Shown here in pieces: positions 1 to 8,874 of a DNA stretch of 64,000 nucleotides. Under the pieces are notes generated by a model that worked only from the letters and a program-made list of their open reading frames with translations, did no database searches and was not told the origin of the DNA. Origin of the DNA: Gillisella taibaishanensis (GTDB taxonomy: Bacteria; Pseudomonadota; Alphaproteobacteria; Rhizobiales; Rhizobiaceae); contig NZ_MKIN01000027.1 in NCBI RefSeq assembly GCF_001938985.1, forward strand, positions 310,001 to 374,000, read 5' to 3'. Each line of letters starts with the position of its first letter. Positions within the stretch are counted from its first letter, which is position 1. A program made the translations under genes and the position numbers.

Positions 1-220
1 GGAATTTCTTCATCACGTCGTAAAGCTGTCATTCGAGTTTGGTCAATAATGGCACAGCCATCATTTGCCGCAACCCTTTAAGGTTGCATCTATTCTTCGA
101 ATTCTTCTTTTAGTTTCTAAACTTGGCGAACTAGGTTGGATTTGATTGAATCAGTTCAACACTCTGCAACACCCCTGCGGCACAATTTAGTGCATAGACC
201 GAACGATCCGAGGACACATC

Positions 221-631
221 ATGCAGCAGGGAACCCATCTGGCGACAGTGACGTCCGAAATGTACGAGCGGCGCTGGGACCGGTTTCAGGTCCGCAGGCC
301 GGCACGCATCATGGCGGTCCGGCCAGGCCTTAGTGGCGTAACCATGCGAAGCGCGACGATCCTCGATATTTCCCGCGGTGGTGCCGGCCTTGAACTGGAT
401 ACGGGCATCGGTTTGGGCAGCCATTATTATCTGGAAGCGCTCGGTATCGCGAGCCGGATCGGTTGCGCCGAAGCCTATCGCAACGGCAATCGGGTCGGGG
501 TGAAATTCCTGATGCCAATTTCCGAAGTATTGCTGCAGCGGATCATCCGCACGGACTTTGTGATGAGCGCCGCCGACAAGGACAATGCAGGCAAGACCGT
601 TGCGCCCGGCATGGGCAGGATGGCGCGCTAA
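221..631 (+). CDS. PilZ domain protein
   Basis: A 136-residue protein with a single PilZ domain and no membrane segment, so probably a cytoplasmic c-di-GMP receptor. The two c-di-GMP signature parts are visible: an RxxxR element at R21-R25 (RFQVR) and a D/NxSxxG element at D49-G54 (DISRGG), followed by a beta-rich stretch ending in RVGVKFL. The start is chosen because GAGG lies about 7 bases before the ATG; an internal ATG at residue 14 would still keep the domain. The gene stands alone, about 150 bp before a HisC-like aminotransferase gene. The family is known to link c-di-GMP to motility or exopolysaccharide, but the partner here cannot be read from the sequence. Confidence 0.85.
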   Translation: MQQGTHLATVTSEMYERRWDRFQVRRPARIMAVRPGLSGVTMRSATILDISRGGAGLELDTGIGLGSHYYLEALGIASRIGCAEAYRNGNRVGVKFLMPISEVLLQRIIRTDFVMSAADKDNAGKTVAPGMGRMAR

Positions 632-778
632 AAGAGGGGCAACCGTTTTTCACTGCCTCGGCAGGCACAAGCCGAAGCATTTTCCATCAGCCTTCCCAAT
701 CGCAGAGTTACAGGCCTTGGCGAAGGGAACCTCGCTTCCTATCCTCAGCATCATCGATTCGCGCCAGGGGCTAGGTTC

Positions 779-1891
779 ATGTCCACGTTTTCGCGGTTTA
801 CGCCGCTCGCCTGCAGTCTTCCCGCAATCGTTCCCTTTGTCGGTCCAGAAGCGATCGAGCGTCAGCGTGGTCTGCCCATCCGGGCTCGCATCGGCGCGAA
901 TGAGAGTGGTTTTGGTCCCTCCCCTAGAGTGGTCTCCGCTCTGGCTGCTGCCTCGCAAGACATCTGGAAATATAGCGACCCTGAGAATTTCGGGATCAGG
1001 ACGGCGCTGGCTGCGCACCACGGTCTAAAGCCCGAGCAGTTCGCCATTGGCGAAGGCATCGACGCCTTGCTTGGGTTGATCGTGCGCCTGGTGATCGAGC
1101 CAGGCCTACCGGTCGTCACCTCACTCGGCGGCTATCCGACATTCAATTTTCACGTCAACGGTTTCGGCGGGCGACTGGTTACCGTTCCCTATGTCAACGA
1201 TCGTGAAGATCTCGAAGGCTTGCTTGCCGCCGTCAAACGGGAAGATGCACCGCTTGCCTATCTCGCCAATCCCGACAATCCAATGGGAAGCTGGCATACG
1301 GCTGAGGATGTCATCGCCTTTGCGCGGGCCCTGCCTGATACCTGCCTGCTGATCCTGGATGAGGCCTATGGCGAAACCGCCCCGGCTGGGGTCATTCCAC
1401 CGGCGGATGCGCTGATCGACCTGCCAAATGTGCTGCGGATGCGCACCTTTTCCAAGGCCTATGGTCTGGCTGGCGCCCGGGTCGGCTATGCGATCGGCAC
1501 GCCCGGCACCATCTCGGCCTTTGACAAGATCCGCAATCATTTCGGCATGGCGCGCTCTTCGGTCGTGGGGGCTCTCGCAGCACTTGAGGATAAGAACTAT
1601 CTGACCGAGGTCGTCGCCAAAATCGCAGATGCCCGTGCCCGCATTGCAGCCATCGCCGAAAATAACGGTTTGAAGCCGCTGCCTTCAGCCACCAATTTTG
1701 TCGCTGTGGATTGCGGCCGCGACGCCACCTTCGCACGGGCGGTGGTCGATGGACTGATGCAGCACGGCGTTTTCATCCGCATGCCGGGCGTCGCGCCGCT
1801 CAATCGCTGCATTCGCATCAGCGCAGGGCTGCCTGCCGATCTCGACCTTCTGGAACAGGCTTTGCCGCAAGTGCTGAAGGGCCTGCGTTAA
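779..1891 (+). CDS. HisC-like PLP-dependent aminotransferase
   Basis: Fold-type I aminotransferase of the histidinol-phosphate aminotransferase branch, 370 residues, the usual length. The PLP lysine is K226 in RTFSKAYGLAGARVGY, with LANPDNPMG (substrate and phosphate side) and LILDEAYGE (PLP-ring Asp) before it and a terminal arginine region CIRISAG. No other his gene is adjacent, so it may be a second HisC or an aromatic/tyrosine aminotransferase rather than the dedicated histidine enzyme. The product is cytoplasmic. The start at 779 follows a weak GGGG-like ribosome site; the conserved region begins soon after it. The gene converges on the Sel1-like gene, with a shared hairpin between them. 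Confidence 0.85.
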   Translation: MSTFSRFTPLACSLPAIVPFVGPEAIERQRGLPIRARIGANESGFGPSPRVVSALAAASQDIWKYSDPENFGIRTALAAHHGLKPEQFAIGEGIDALLGLIVRLVIEPGLPVVTSLGGYPTFNFHVNGFGGRLVTVPYVNDREDLEGLLAAVKREDAPLAYLANPDNPMGSWHTAEDVIAFARALPDTCLLILDEAYGETAPAGVIPPADALIDLPNVLRMRTFSKAYGLAGARVGYAIGTPGTISAFDKIRNHFGMARSSVVGALAALEDKNYLTEVVAKIADARARIAAIAENNGLKPLPSATNFVAVDCGRDATFARAVVDGLMQHGVFIRMPGVAPLNRCIRISAGLPADLDLLEQALPQVLKGLR

Positions 1892-1908
1892 AGCAGAAAA
1901 CCGCCGCA

Positions 1909-1950
1909 CAACAAAAGACCGCGCCGGCCTTGTTTCTGCCGGTCGCGGTC
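1909..1950 (-). terminator. Rho-independent terminator of the Sel1-like gene
   Basis: Inverted repeat GACCGCG-CCGGC / GCCGG-T-CGCGGTC at 1917-1950 with one bulged base and an 8-base loop. Read on the minus strand it is followed by TTTTGTTGT, a good U-tract, so it terminates the 1982-2248 gene. It may also stop transcripts of the convergent aminotransferase gene. Confidence 0.75.
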
Positions 1951-1981
1951 AATTTGTGAGTGAATGGATGAAGGCGGTGGA

Positions 1982-2248
1982 TCAGTGGGAGGTCATCCAT
2001 TCACGGGCTTCGCGCAAGGCTTCAGCCAGTTGGCTCTTGCTCATCGTTGCCGCCAGATCGGCCCTGAGGCCAACCGAGCGGTCGCAGCCCTTGATAGCGG
2101 CGACATTGAGCCACTTGTGGGCGGCAACCAGATCCTGGTCGCAGCCACGGCCGGTGGCATACATCAGGCCCATGATGCGAAAGATATCGGCCTTCGGCTG
2201 GCTGCCAAGCGTGGCCATATCGTCTGCCTGCATATCGAAACGTGCCAT
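1982..2248 (-). CDS. Sel1-repeat-like small protein
   Basis: An 88-residue protein that appears to be one or two degenerate Sel1/TPR-like helical repeats: the stretch from FRIMGLMYATGRG through AAHKWLNVAAIKG has the small-residue and glycine spacing of Sel1 repeats. No signal peptide or membrane segment is visible. AGGA-type ribosome site sequences precede the ATG. It is a stand-alone gene with a strong terminator. Sel1 proteins generally act as adaptors, but nothing here identifies a partner. The gene is clearly real; the function is unknown. Confidence 0.75.
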   Translation of the reverse strand: MARFDMQADDMATLGSQPKADIFRIMGLMYATGRGCDQDLVAAHKWLNVAAIKGCDRSVGLRADLAATMSKSQLAEALREAREWMTSH

Positions 2249-2768
2249 GGTCCTGTTCCTGTCCTTCTTGACGTGGTCTTTTGTTTTTTCTCCTCTTCCT
2301 CCGGCCGGTTCACCGGCGCGGAGAAGAGAGGCAAGTCCCTGTTTTTATGTCTGAACCGTCACCCGCCTTGCGATCTTGCGTCGCTTGTTCGGCAGCTGCG
2401 GTGCGGCAGGTTTTCCCTGCTCGTTTGATAGGTTCAGTATGCAGCGGCGGTTTCAAAATGGCCTTAAAAGGCGTGCTTAACGGGTCGCAAACAGCGCCTA
2501 AACCCTTTATCAACTTGTGTTTTTGTTAAGCATCACAAGGGCCGGTTTCCCGGCAAATAGAGGTTAATTTTACCGATCTTTTACGGTTGTGATTTAACCC
2601 TTTGTTGACCACGATCACGATGTCTGAAAAATCGATGCGGATTTCTGTCTGCGCGGCAAACGCCTCAATGATGGCAACAGCGCTATTTACCTTTACGTGC
2701 GCGTCATTTAATTTCGCAGTCCTGTCGCCCGACGAGACGATCGGGAGCGGAGGATCTTGGAGGATAAT
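2249..2768. other. 520-bp intergenic region with hairpin
   Basis: Divergent control region between the Sel1-like gene and the DUF2147 gene. It holds an imperfect hairpin at 2293-2328 (CTCTT, CTCCG and GCCGG arms with a TTCA loop and single bulges) about 45 bp before the Sel1-like start codon, so it could lie in that 5' UTR. The stretch 2520-2640 is visibly more AT-rich than its surroundings and probably carries the rightward promoter. I see no convincing gene; the short open frames in it have no ribosome site or recognisable product. Confidence 0.5.
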
Positions 2769-3122
2769 ATGAAAATCACCCTGCTAGCTGCGGCAGTCGC
2801 GGCTATGACCGTCACGACCATGAGCGTCACCGGCGCCTTTGCAGCTGAGCCAATCGAAGGCAAATGGAAGACGGCCAGCGGAGAAACCGCCGAAATTGCC
2901 ACCTGCGGCACCGCCTATTGCATCACCCTGAAGACCGGCAAGCATGCCGGCAAGCAAATCGGCAAGCTCAGTGGCTCGGGCGCAAGCTATACCGGCGAAG
3001 TCACCGATCCCGATGCCGACAAGACTTATTCAGGCTCGGCCAATGTGCAAGGCAAGTCGCTCAATCTGAAAGGATGCGTGCTGGCTGTACTTTGCAAGAG
3101 CCAGACCTGGACCCGGATGTAA
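2769..3122 (+). CDS. DUF2147 secreted protein
   Basis: A 117-residue exported protein with a clean N-terminal signal peptide (MKITLLAAAVAAMTVTTMS..., cleavage likely after GAFAA). The mature part starts EPIEGKWKT and runs through TGEVTDPDADKTYSGSANV to the C-terminal SQTWTRM, which matches the DUF2147 lipocalin-like pattern (short version; some members are about 140 residues). Start choice: ATG 2769 has GGAGGA at 2759-2764. A TTG at 2757 in the same frame would place the ribosome site inside the gene and is rejected. Function is unknown for the family; the location should be periplasmic. Confidence 0.85.
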   Translation: MKITLLAAAVAAMTVTTMSVTGAFAAEPIEGKWKTASGETAEIATCGTAYCITLKTGKHAGKQIGKLSGSGASYTGEVTDPDADKTYSGSANVQGKSLNLKGCVLAVLCKSQTWTRM

Positions 3123-3130
3123 TATGCTGT

Positions 3131-3158
3131 TTCCGCGCCGGATCGAACCGGCGCGGAA
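3131..3158. terminator. Hairpin after the DUF2147 gene
   Basis: Perfect 11-bp inverted repeat TTCCGCGCCGG / CCGGCGCGGAA with a 6-base loop, starting 8 bp after the stop codon. No T-run follows, so it is either a weak terminator or a 3'-end-protecting hairpin. Confidence 0.5.
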
Positions 3159-3294
3159 CCCGGCTGTCGGCAACGCGGGTCGCTCACCTCGCAACAGCCG
3201 TTTTGGACGCGCGAAAAGCTTTTTGCCCACACCTGTTCAGTTTCGCGACAGGTAGATCGCCTTATAGTAAAATTCCAGCTATCGGGGGATGTAA

Positions 3295-3483
3295 ATGACA
3301 GAGATTGCGTGGCGGTTGACGGCAGTGACACTGATCATGGCGCTGTTTGCAGCGGCCTTTTCCATGATTGTTTCCAACCATTCGCGCACGCCTTACAGCC
3401 TTAGCAGCGGCATGTCGCAAGACAGAGGCTTTATCCCAGGCAACAACGGTTTTACCGGCGTAAATTCCGCTGTATCGGGATAA
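3295..3483 (+). CDS. Small single-pass membrane protein
   Basis: A 62-residue open frame with one hydrophobic segment at about residues 8-26 (LTAVTLIMALFAAAFSMIV) and a polar, serine/glycine-rich tail. GGGGG lies 6-7 bases before the ATG. No family is recognised. It stands between DUF2147 and the AMP nucleosidase gene with no overlap. It could be a membrane-tethered or exported peptide. Composition and ribosome site favour a real gene, but this is a short frame and there is no homology evidence. Confidence 0.45.
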   Translation: MTEIAWRLTAVTLIMALFAAAFSMIVSNHSRTPYSLSSGMSQDRGFIPGNNGFTGVNSAVSG

Positions 3484-3544
3484 AATCCTGTCGCCGGCGC
3501 AATCGTGTCGTTTGCTTGTTATCGAGACCGTATTATAAAGTCTC

Positions 3545-5047
3545 ATGAACAATAGAATCGTCACATCCATTCCTGCCCATGTCATCAGCCCACCGGCCTC
3601 CGAGGCACGGGTTTTTACCGATGCGGCCGAAGCGGTCGATGCGATCACTGAGATCTACGAGCGCAACACAGCTTTCCTGATCGATGCCTTTACCGCGCTT
3701 GCCAATGGTGCGCCAATTGAGGGACGCTACCGCGCCTTCTACCCCCAGGTTAGCCTCGAGACCAATAGCTTTGGTCATTTGGACACGCGCCTGTCCTATG
3801 GCCATGTGACGTCGCCAGGCGTCTACACGACGACGCTGACCAATCCGAAACTGTTTCGCCATTACCTGAAGGAACAGTTGAGTCTGTTGATGCGCAATCA
3901 CCAGGTGCCGGTCACGGTCAGCGCATCCACAACACCGATCCCTCTGCACTTTGCCTTTGGCGAGGGCGCCCATGTCGAGGCCTCGGCAGCAGGCTTTTCC
4001 GACATCCAGCTGCGCGACATCTTCGACACGCCCGATTTGACGACCACCGACGACGAGATCGCCAATGGCGAATACGAGCCGCCGGCCGGCGAGCCCTTTC
4101 CGCTGGCGCCGTTTACCGCGCAGCGGATTGATTATTCGCTGGCGCGGCTGTCGCATTACACTGCGACCAGCGCCAAGCATTTCCAGAATTTCGTGCTGTT
4201 CACCAATTACCAGTTCTATGTCGACGAATTCTGCGCCTATGCCCGCACGCTGATGGCCAATGGCGGCGATGGCTATACCGCGTTTGTCGAGCCGGGCAAT
4301 ATCGTGACCCAGGCCGGCGAAACCGCGCCCTCGTCGGGCACACCGCTCGGAAGGCTGCCGCAGATGCCGGCCTATCACCTGAAGATGAAGGGTCATGCCG
4401 GCATCACCATGGTCAATATCGGCGTCGGCCCCTCCAATGCCAAGACGATCACCGACCATGTCGCCGTGCTACGGCCGCATGCATGGCTGATGCTCGGTCA
4501 CTGCGCGGGCTTGCGCAACAGCCAGCGGCTCGGCGACTACGTGCTCGCTCATGCCTATGTGCGCGAGGACCATGTGCTGGATGACGACCTGCCGGTTTGG
4601 GTGCCGATCCCGGCGCTCGCCGAAGTGCAGTTGGCGCTCGAGGATGCGGTTGAGGAAATCACCGGCTACGAAGGTTTCGAACTGAAGCGGATCATGCGCA
4701 CCGGCACGGTCGCGACCATCGACAACCGGAACTGGGAATTGCGCGACCAACGCGGCCCGGTGAAGCGACTATCCCAATCGCGCGCCATTGCGCTCGACAT
4801 GGAATCGGCCACCATCGCCGCCAATGGCTTCCGCTTCCGGGTGCCCTATGGCACGCTCCTCTGCGTTTCCGACAAGCCGCTACATGGCGAGCTGAAACTG
4901 CCGGGCATGGCGACGGCCTTCTACAAGACCCAGGTCAGCCAGCATTTGCAAATCGGCATCCGCGCCCTGCAGAAGCTTGGCGCCATGCCGCCCGAAAAAC
5001 TGCATTCGCGCAAGCTCAGAAGCTTCTTCGAGACCGCATTCCAATAA
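3545..5047 (+). CDS. amn: AMP nucleosidase
   Basis: Cytoplasmic enzyme that splits AMP into adenine and ribose 5-phosphate, adjusting the adenylate pool. The 500 residues fit the family (E. coli about 484). The N-terminal Amn domain carries GRYRAFYPQVSLETNSFGH and LDTRLSYGHV; the C-terminal half is a phosphorylase-fold domain with NIGVGPSNAKTITDHVAVLRP and the nucleoside-binding region around MLGHCAGLRNSQRLGDYVLA and ALDMESATIAANGFRFRVPYG. The ribosome site before the ATG is weak. The gene is monocistronic and convergent with the UPF0104 gene, only 15 bp away. Confidence 0.95.
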   Translation: MNNRIVTSIPAHVISPPASEARVFTDAAEAVDAITEIYERNTAFLIDAFTALANGAPIEGRYRAFYPQVSLETNSFGHLDTRLSYGHVTSPGVYTTTLTNPKLFRHYLKEQLSLLMRNHQVPVTVSASTTPIPLHFAFGEGAHVEASAAGFSDIQLRDIFDTPDLTTTDDEIANGEYEPPAGEPFPLAPFTAQRIDYSLARLSHYTATSAKHFQNFVLFTNYQFYVDEFCAYARTLMANGGDGYTAFVEPGNIVTQAGETAPSSGTPLGRLPQMPAYHLKMKGHAGITMVNIGVGPSNAKTITDHVAVLRPHAWLMLGHCAGLRNSQRLGDYVLAHAYVREDHVLDDDLPVWVPIPALAEVQLALEDAVEEITGYEGFELKRIMRTGTVATIDNRNWELRDQRGPVKRLSQSRAIALDMESATIAANGFRFRVPYGTLLCVSDKPLHGELKLPGMATAFYKTQVSQHLQIGIRALQKLGAMPPEKLHSRKLRSFFETAFQ

Positions 5048-5062
5048 TTCGCCTGCACGCGG

Positions 5063-6043
5063 TCAGACGTTCCGATCTCGCGATGGAAACAAAGCGTGCA
5101 GCGCCAGCGACAGAGCGGCGCTGATCAGGGCCGAGACGATCACGATCAGGTGCAGATTGACGGCGGCCTTGGCGAGGCCGTCCATATCGTCGACGGCACC
5201 GAGCGCGGCAGCACCGGCGACGATGCCGGCCGGATAGGTGCCAACGCCCGCCGGCGCGTGAAACGGCAGGACCGAGGAAAGTTCACCGCCAAGCGCGCCA
5301 CCGAAGGCCGCGGCAAGCGGTGTGACCTGCATCAGACTCAAGACCCAGGCAAAGACCAGAACCTTGGTACCCCAGGTGACGACCGTCATTGCCCAGGCAC
5401 GCAGGAACGCGGCCTTATGGGCGGGAAGCCCGGCCTCGACACCTTCGACCATCGACAGCAGCTTTCCGGAAAATCGGGCCTTGGCAAAAGCAAGCACCGG
5501 ACGTTTCAGCGCAAAGCCTATCAGCGGCAGGATCAGGAACACGGCCCAGGCGAGCCAAAGTGTCAGGCCCCAGCCGGACAGCAGCGGTCTGACCAGCACC
5601 AGGCCAAGCCCGCCAGCTGCCAGCAGCGCGTGCAGGTCGAGCAGACGCATGACCAGCAGGGCAGACGTGCCCGACAGCAGCGGCACCGCAAATTCTGAGC
5701 GCATCAGTAAGGGAAAACTGGTTTCGCCACTTCGGAACGGCAGCAGGATATTGAGAAGATTATGAACCTGGGCGAGATGAAACAGTGCCGTGAACCGGCC
5801 TGCAGTCTCCTTGGGGAAGTAGTCGTAAATCCGCCAGGCGCGCACCAATGCCGTCGAGACCAGCAGGGCGAGCGCCAGCACCACCGTTGAAAAACCGAGA
5901 GCCCGCCATTGTCCAAGCACCATCGCCCAGCCCCAGATGGCTTCCACAAAAACGCCATAGGCGGCGATGGCCACGAAGGCGATCAGCGACACGCCGTGGC
6001 GTTTTATCCACGATTTATCGTAGCTTTGCTGGATTGAGGTCAT
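5063..6043 (-). CDS. UPF0104 / LPG-synthase-TM family membrane protein
   Basis: A 326-residue polytopic membrane protein of the lysylphosphatidylglycerol-synthase transmembrane (UPF0104, flippase-like) family. Family features include NILLPFRSGE in the first third and APAGVGTYPAGIVAG near the C-terminus, with about eight hydrophobic segments. The open frame continues upstream to 6334, but that part is the antisense of the glycosyltransferase gene; the ATG at 6043 (MTSIQQSYDKSW) is taken as the start. The gene is divergent from a polyprenol-phosphate glycosyltransferase with which such proteins are often paired, so a role in moving or modifying a lipid-linked sugar is inferred. The family is not itself a proven LPG synthase because the catalytic DUF2156 domain is absent. 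Confidence 0.8.
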   Translation of the reverse strand: MTSIQQSYDKSWIKRHGVSLIAFVAIAAYGVFVEAIWGWAMVLGQWRALGFSTVVLALALLVSTALVRAWRIYDYFPKETAGRFTALFHLAQVHNLLNILLPFRSGETSFPLLMRSEFAVPLLSGTSALLVMRLLDLHALLAAGGLGLVLVRPLLSGWGLTLWLAWAVFLILPLIGFALKRPVLAFAKARFSGKLLSMVEGVEAGLPAHKAAFLRAWAMTVVTWGTKVLVFAWVLSLMQVTPLAAAFGGALGGELSSVLPFHAPAGVGTYPAGIVAGAAALGAVDDMDGLAKAAVNLHLIVIVSALISAALSLALHALFPSRDRNV

Positions 6044-6128
6044 TGCCCTGTCAGTTCCGAATTGCGTGGCAGCGCCGGTTCCTATAACACCCGCAGGTGT
6101 AAAGGCCAGTCTTTTTCCGGAGTTCCCC

Positions 6129-7163
6129 GTGCCTGCAGATGCGCCGCAAGATCGTTTCGCCATGACCGGCGAAAGCCCCTCCACCTCTCCCACGGAGCCC
6201 TCCATCGAGCTATCGGTCGTCGTGCCCTTCATGAACGAGGAGGACAATATCGGCCGGATGATCGAGCGGGTGATGGCGGCCCTGAAGGATTTCGGCAAGC
6301 CGTGGGAACTGATCGTAATCGACGACGGCTCCACGGATCAGACGCTGAACCGCGCCCGGGCCTATCTCGGCCGCGAGGGCCTCGACCTGAAGATTATCGA
6401 ATTCCAGCGCAATTTCGGCCAGGCGGCTGGCCTGCAGGCCGGGTTCGACGCAGCGCGTGGCCGGTTGATCGCATCGCTCGACGGCGACCTGCAGAACGAT
6501 CCGCATGACATTCCCGGTATGATTGACGAGCTTGAGAGCCGTGATCTCGACCTGCTCTGCGGCTGGCGCAAGGCCCGCCAGGACGCGCTCGTGCTGCGCA
6601 AGATCCCGTCGTGGTGCGCCAACCGGCTGATCGGCAAGGTCACCGGCGTCAAGATCCATGATTACGGCTGCGGGCTGAAGCTCTATCGCGCCCATATCAT
6701 CAAGCAGATCAGCATCATGGGTGGCATGCACCGGTTCATCCCGGCCTGGGTGGCGAGCGTGATCCCGTCCTCGCGGATCGGCGAGACCGTGGTCAATCAT
6801 CACGCACGCCAGTTCGGCACATCGAAATACGGCATTTCCCGCACGGCCCGCGTCGTGCTCGACCTACTGGCCGTGCTGTTCTTCATGCGCTTTCGTCAAA
6901 GGCCGGGCCATTTCTTCGGGATGATCGGCTTCTTCATCGGTACGCTCAGCGCGCTGATCCTGTTCTACCTGTTCGTCATCAAACTGATGGGCGAGGATAT
7001 CGGTACGAGGCCGCTTCTGCTCGTCGGCGTCATGTTGTTCCTCGCGTCGATCCAGATGATTACGACAGGCATCGTCGCGGAAATGCTCACCCGCTCCTAT
7101 GACGCGCCACGCGCCTATGTGGTGCGCAAGACCTACCGGACAGTTGAAAACGGGAACGGCTGA
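6129..7163 (+). CDS. GT2 polyprenol-phosphate glycosyltransferase
   Basis: GT-A fold glycosyltransferase of the dolichol/undecaprenol-phosphate mannosyl- or arabinosyl-transferase type (DPM1/ArnC-like). Motifs: LSVVVPFMNEEDNI, VIDDGSTDQT, ASLDGDLQNDPHDIP (metal DxD) and HDYGCGLKLYR, followed by two C-terminal membrane segments (FFGMIGFFIGTLSALILFY and PLLLVGVMLFLASIQM). It should sit at the inner membrane and charge a polyprenyl phosphate with a sugar. Start: GTG 6129 has CGGAG about 7 bases upstream; GTG 6066 and ATG 6162 in the same frame are alternatives. The next gene begins 1 bp after the stop, so the two are translationally linked and the sugar donor made here is probably used by the GT39 protein. 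Confidence 0.85.
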   Translation: MPADAPQDRFAMTGESPSTSPTEPSIELSVVVPFMNEEDNIGRMIERVMAALKDFGKPWELIVIDDGSTDQTLNRARAYLGREGLDLKIIEFQRNFGQAAGLQAGFDAARGRLIASLDGDLQNDPHDIPGMIDELESRDLDLLCGWRKARQDALVLRKIPSWCANRLIGKVTGVKIHDYGCGLKLYRAHIIKQISIMGGMHRFIPAWVASVIPSSRIGETVVNHHARQFGTSKYGISRTARVVLDLLAVLFFMRFRQRPGHFFGMIGFFIGTLSALILFYLFVIKLMGEDIGTRPLLLVGVMLFLASIQMITTGIVAEMLTRSYDAPRAYVVRKTYRTVENGNG

Positions 7164-7164
7164 G

Positions 7165-8688
7165 ATGATCTCGACGCTCCGGCAAAAGCCCGCCTCGCTT
7201 TTCCTGCTGCTGGGCGCCTATTTCATCGTTCAGGTGCTGGTGCGGCTTGCGCTGCCGGCATCGCTGGAGCTCGACGAGGGCCAGCAACTTTATTACGCGC
7301 AGTGGCTGTCGGTGGGCTATGACAGCCAGCCGCCCTTCTACAACTGGATACAGCACGGGGTGGTCGAACTGCTCGGCCCAAACAGGCTTTCGCTGGCGCT
7401 GCTGAAAAACCTGATGTTGTTTGCAAGCTATGGTCTGGTGGCGCTCGCCGCAGCCCAAGTGCTGAAGAGCCGCGATCTCGTCATCATCACCTGCCTTAGT
7501 CTGCTGACAATGCCGCAGGTGAGCTTTGAGGCGCAGCGCGACCTGACCCATACCGTCGCGTTGATCTTTTGTACGGCTCTGTTTGCCTTTGCCATGCTGC
7601 GCACGCTGAAGGCCCCGAGCGCGTGGAGCTATGCGCTGACCGGCGTTGCGATCGGCTGCGGCTTCATCTCCAAATACAATTTTGTGCTATTGGTTGCGGC
7701 AGCCCTGCTGGCGATCCTGGCTGAACCGGCCTTTCGCCGCCGCCTGTTCGACTGGCGGCTGTTGCTGACCACCGCCGTCGCCATCGCCATCGTCACACCG
7801 CATGCCCTGTGGTTCTTCCAGCATATGCAAGAAGCGACAAGCAACACGCTGGGCAAGATGACCGATGATGACCTGACGGGTATGGCGCAGATCGTGGCGG
7901 GCATGAAATCGCTCTCGACGGCCGTGATTGCCAGTGCGGCTCCGACGCTTCTGCTTCTGCTCATTCCCTTTGCCGACATTGTTGCGTCGTCGAGGCGCAC
8001 ACATCCACAAGCATCAATGCTGCGGTCCGGCAACGAATGGAGCCGGCTGATCGGGCGGATGATGCTGATCGTCATCGTCGCCTTGGCGTTGATGGTGCTG
8101 TTCGGCGGTGTCAGCGCCATCAAGGACCGCTGGCTTGCCCCCTGTTTCCTGCTGCTGCCGCTTTACCTTTGCCTGAAGATCGAGGCAGCAGGGCTTGAGA
8201 CACCGGGCCAATTGCGCCGCTTCATGGCTGTTGCGCTTGCCATCATGGTCATCGTTCCCGCCGTGCTCTATGGGCGGGTGGTCGGCGCCGGGATCATCGG
8301 CCATTACCAGAAGCAGAACGTGCCTTACGAGCAGGCGATCCAGGCTGCGCTTGCCTCCTCGCCCAGCCGGCCGATCTTGGTATTGACCAGCGACCAGCAG
8401 ATGGCCGGCAATATCCGTCTCCACGCACCCGACATTCCAGTGACGATGACCGACAACAGCGGCGTTGCGGCACCAGCAAAGTTCGATGCCCAGCATCCCC
8501 TCCTGGTGATCTGGCGCAATTTCGGCAAGCCCAATCCGCCGCTGCCACAGTCGATGAAGGACTGGATCGCCGCTTATCCCGGCCTTACAGCCCAATCCTT
8601 CGGCGAAGTCGCCCTGCCCTTCCTGCATGGCCGACCGCATTCGCTCTACTCCTTCGGCTACGCCGTCTACTATTCCACGACACCTTGA
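7165..8688 (+). CDS. GT39-family membrane glycosyltransferase
   Basis: A 507-residue polytopic inner-membrane protein of the ArnT/PMT_2 group, which transfers a sugar from a polyprenyl phosphate to an envelope acceptor. The first periplasmic loop has the expected acidic motif LELDEGQQLYYAQWL followed by DSQPPFYNWIQ; about ten hydrophobic segments follow and then a soluble C-terminal domain. ATG 7165 is used because it directly follows the TGA of the glycosyltransferase gene; the upstream part of the open frame is overlap. With the preceding gene it forms a donor-synthesis/transfer pair. The sugar and acceptor cannot be read from the sequence. Confidence 0.85.
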   Translation: MISTLRQKPASLFLLLGAYFIVQVLVRLALPASLELDEGQQLYYAQWLSVGYDSQPPFYNWIQHGVVELLGPNRLSLALLKNLMLFASYGLVALAAAQVLKSRDLVIITCLSLLTMPQVSFEAQRDLTHTVALIFCTALFAFAMLRTLKAPSAWSYALTGVAIGCGFISKYNFVLLVAAALLAILAEPAFRRRLFDWRLLLTTAVAIAIVTPHALWFFQHMQEATSNTLGKMTDDDLTGMAQIVAGMKSLSTAVIASAAPTLLLLLIPFADIVASSRRTHPQASMLRSGNEWSRLIGRMMLIVIVALALMVLFGGVSAIKDRWLAPCFLLLPLYLCLKIEAAGLETPGQLRRFMAVALAIMVIVPAVLYGRVVGAGIIGHYQKQNVPYEQAIQAALASSPSRPILVLTSDQQMAGNIRLHAPDIPVTMTDNSGVAAPAKFDAQHPLLVIWRNFGKPNPPLPQSMKDWIAAYPGLTAQSFGEVALPFLHGRPHSLYSFGYAVYYSTTP

Positions 8689-8698
8689 TAGGATTTCC

Positions 8699-8724
8699 CC
8701 GGGGGAAATATTGACCCCGGTTTT
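8699..8724 (+). terminator. Terminator after the GT39 gene
   Basis: CCGGGG / CCCCGG stem with a 10-base loop followed by TTTT, 10 bp after the stop codon of the glycosyltransferase. The stem is short, so it is a moderate terminator. Confidence 0.55.
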
Positions 8725-8829
8725 CCTGAAAATACCTGCAGAAATTAAACCCTGAGTTTGTCTGGTTCGATTTGAACCGGGCAGCTTCGTGGTGGCAAAA
8801 AATGCACTGCGCCCTCTTGATTCGATTTT

Positions 8830-8847
8830 TCTAAGATATATCTTAGA
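8830..8847. promoter_or_regulatory. 18-bp palindromic PadR-type operator
   Basis: Perfect palindrome TCTAAGATATATCTTAGA, ending 27 bp before the padR-like start codon. AT-rich dyads of this type containing ATAT at the centre are typical PadR-family sites, so it is probably the autoregulatory operator of the downstream regulator. The palindrome is seen directly; the binding is inference. Confidence 0.7.
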
Positions 8848-8874
8848 CCCATCGAAACCTATCGGAGATATACA

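Noticed and set aside
140..165. FixK-like box near TTGATTGAATCA upstream of the PilZ gene
   Set aside because: It is an 11-bp dyad TGATTGAATCA but does not fit TTGA-N6-TCAA.
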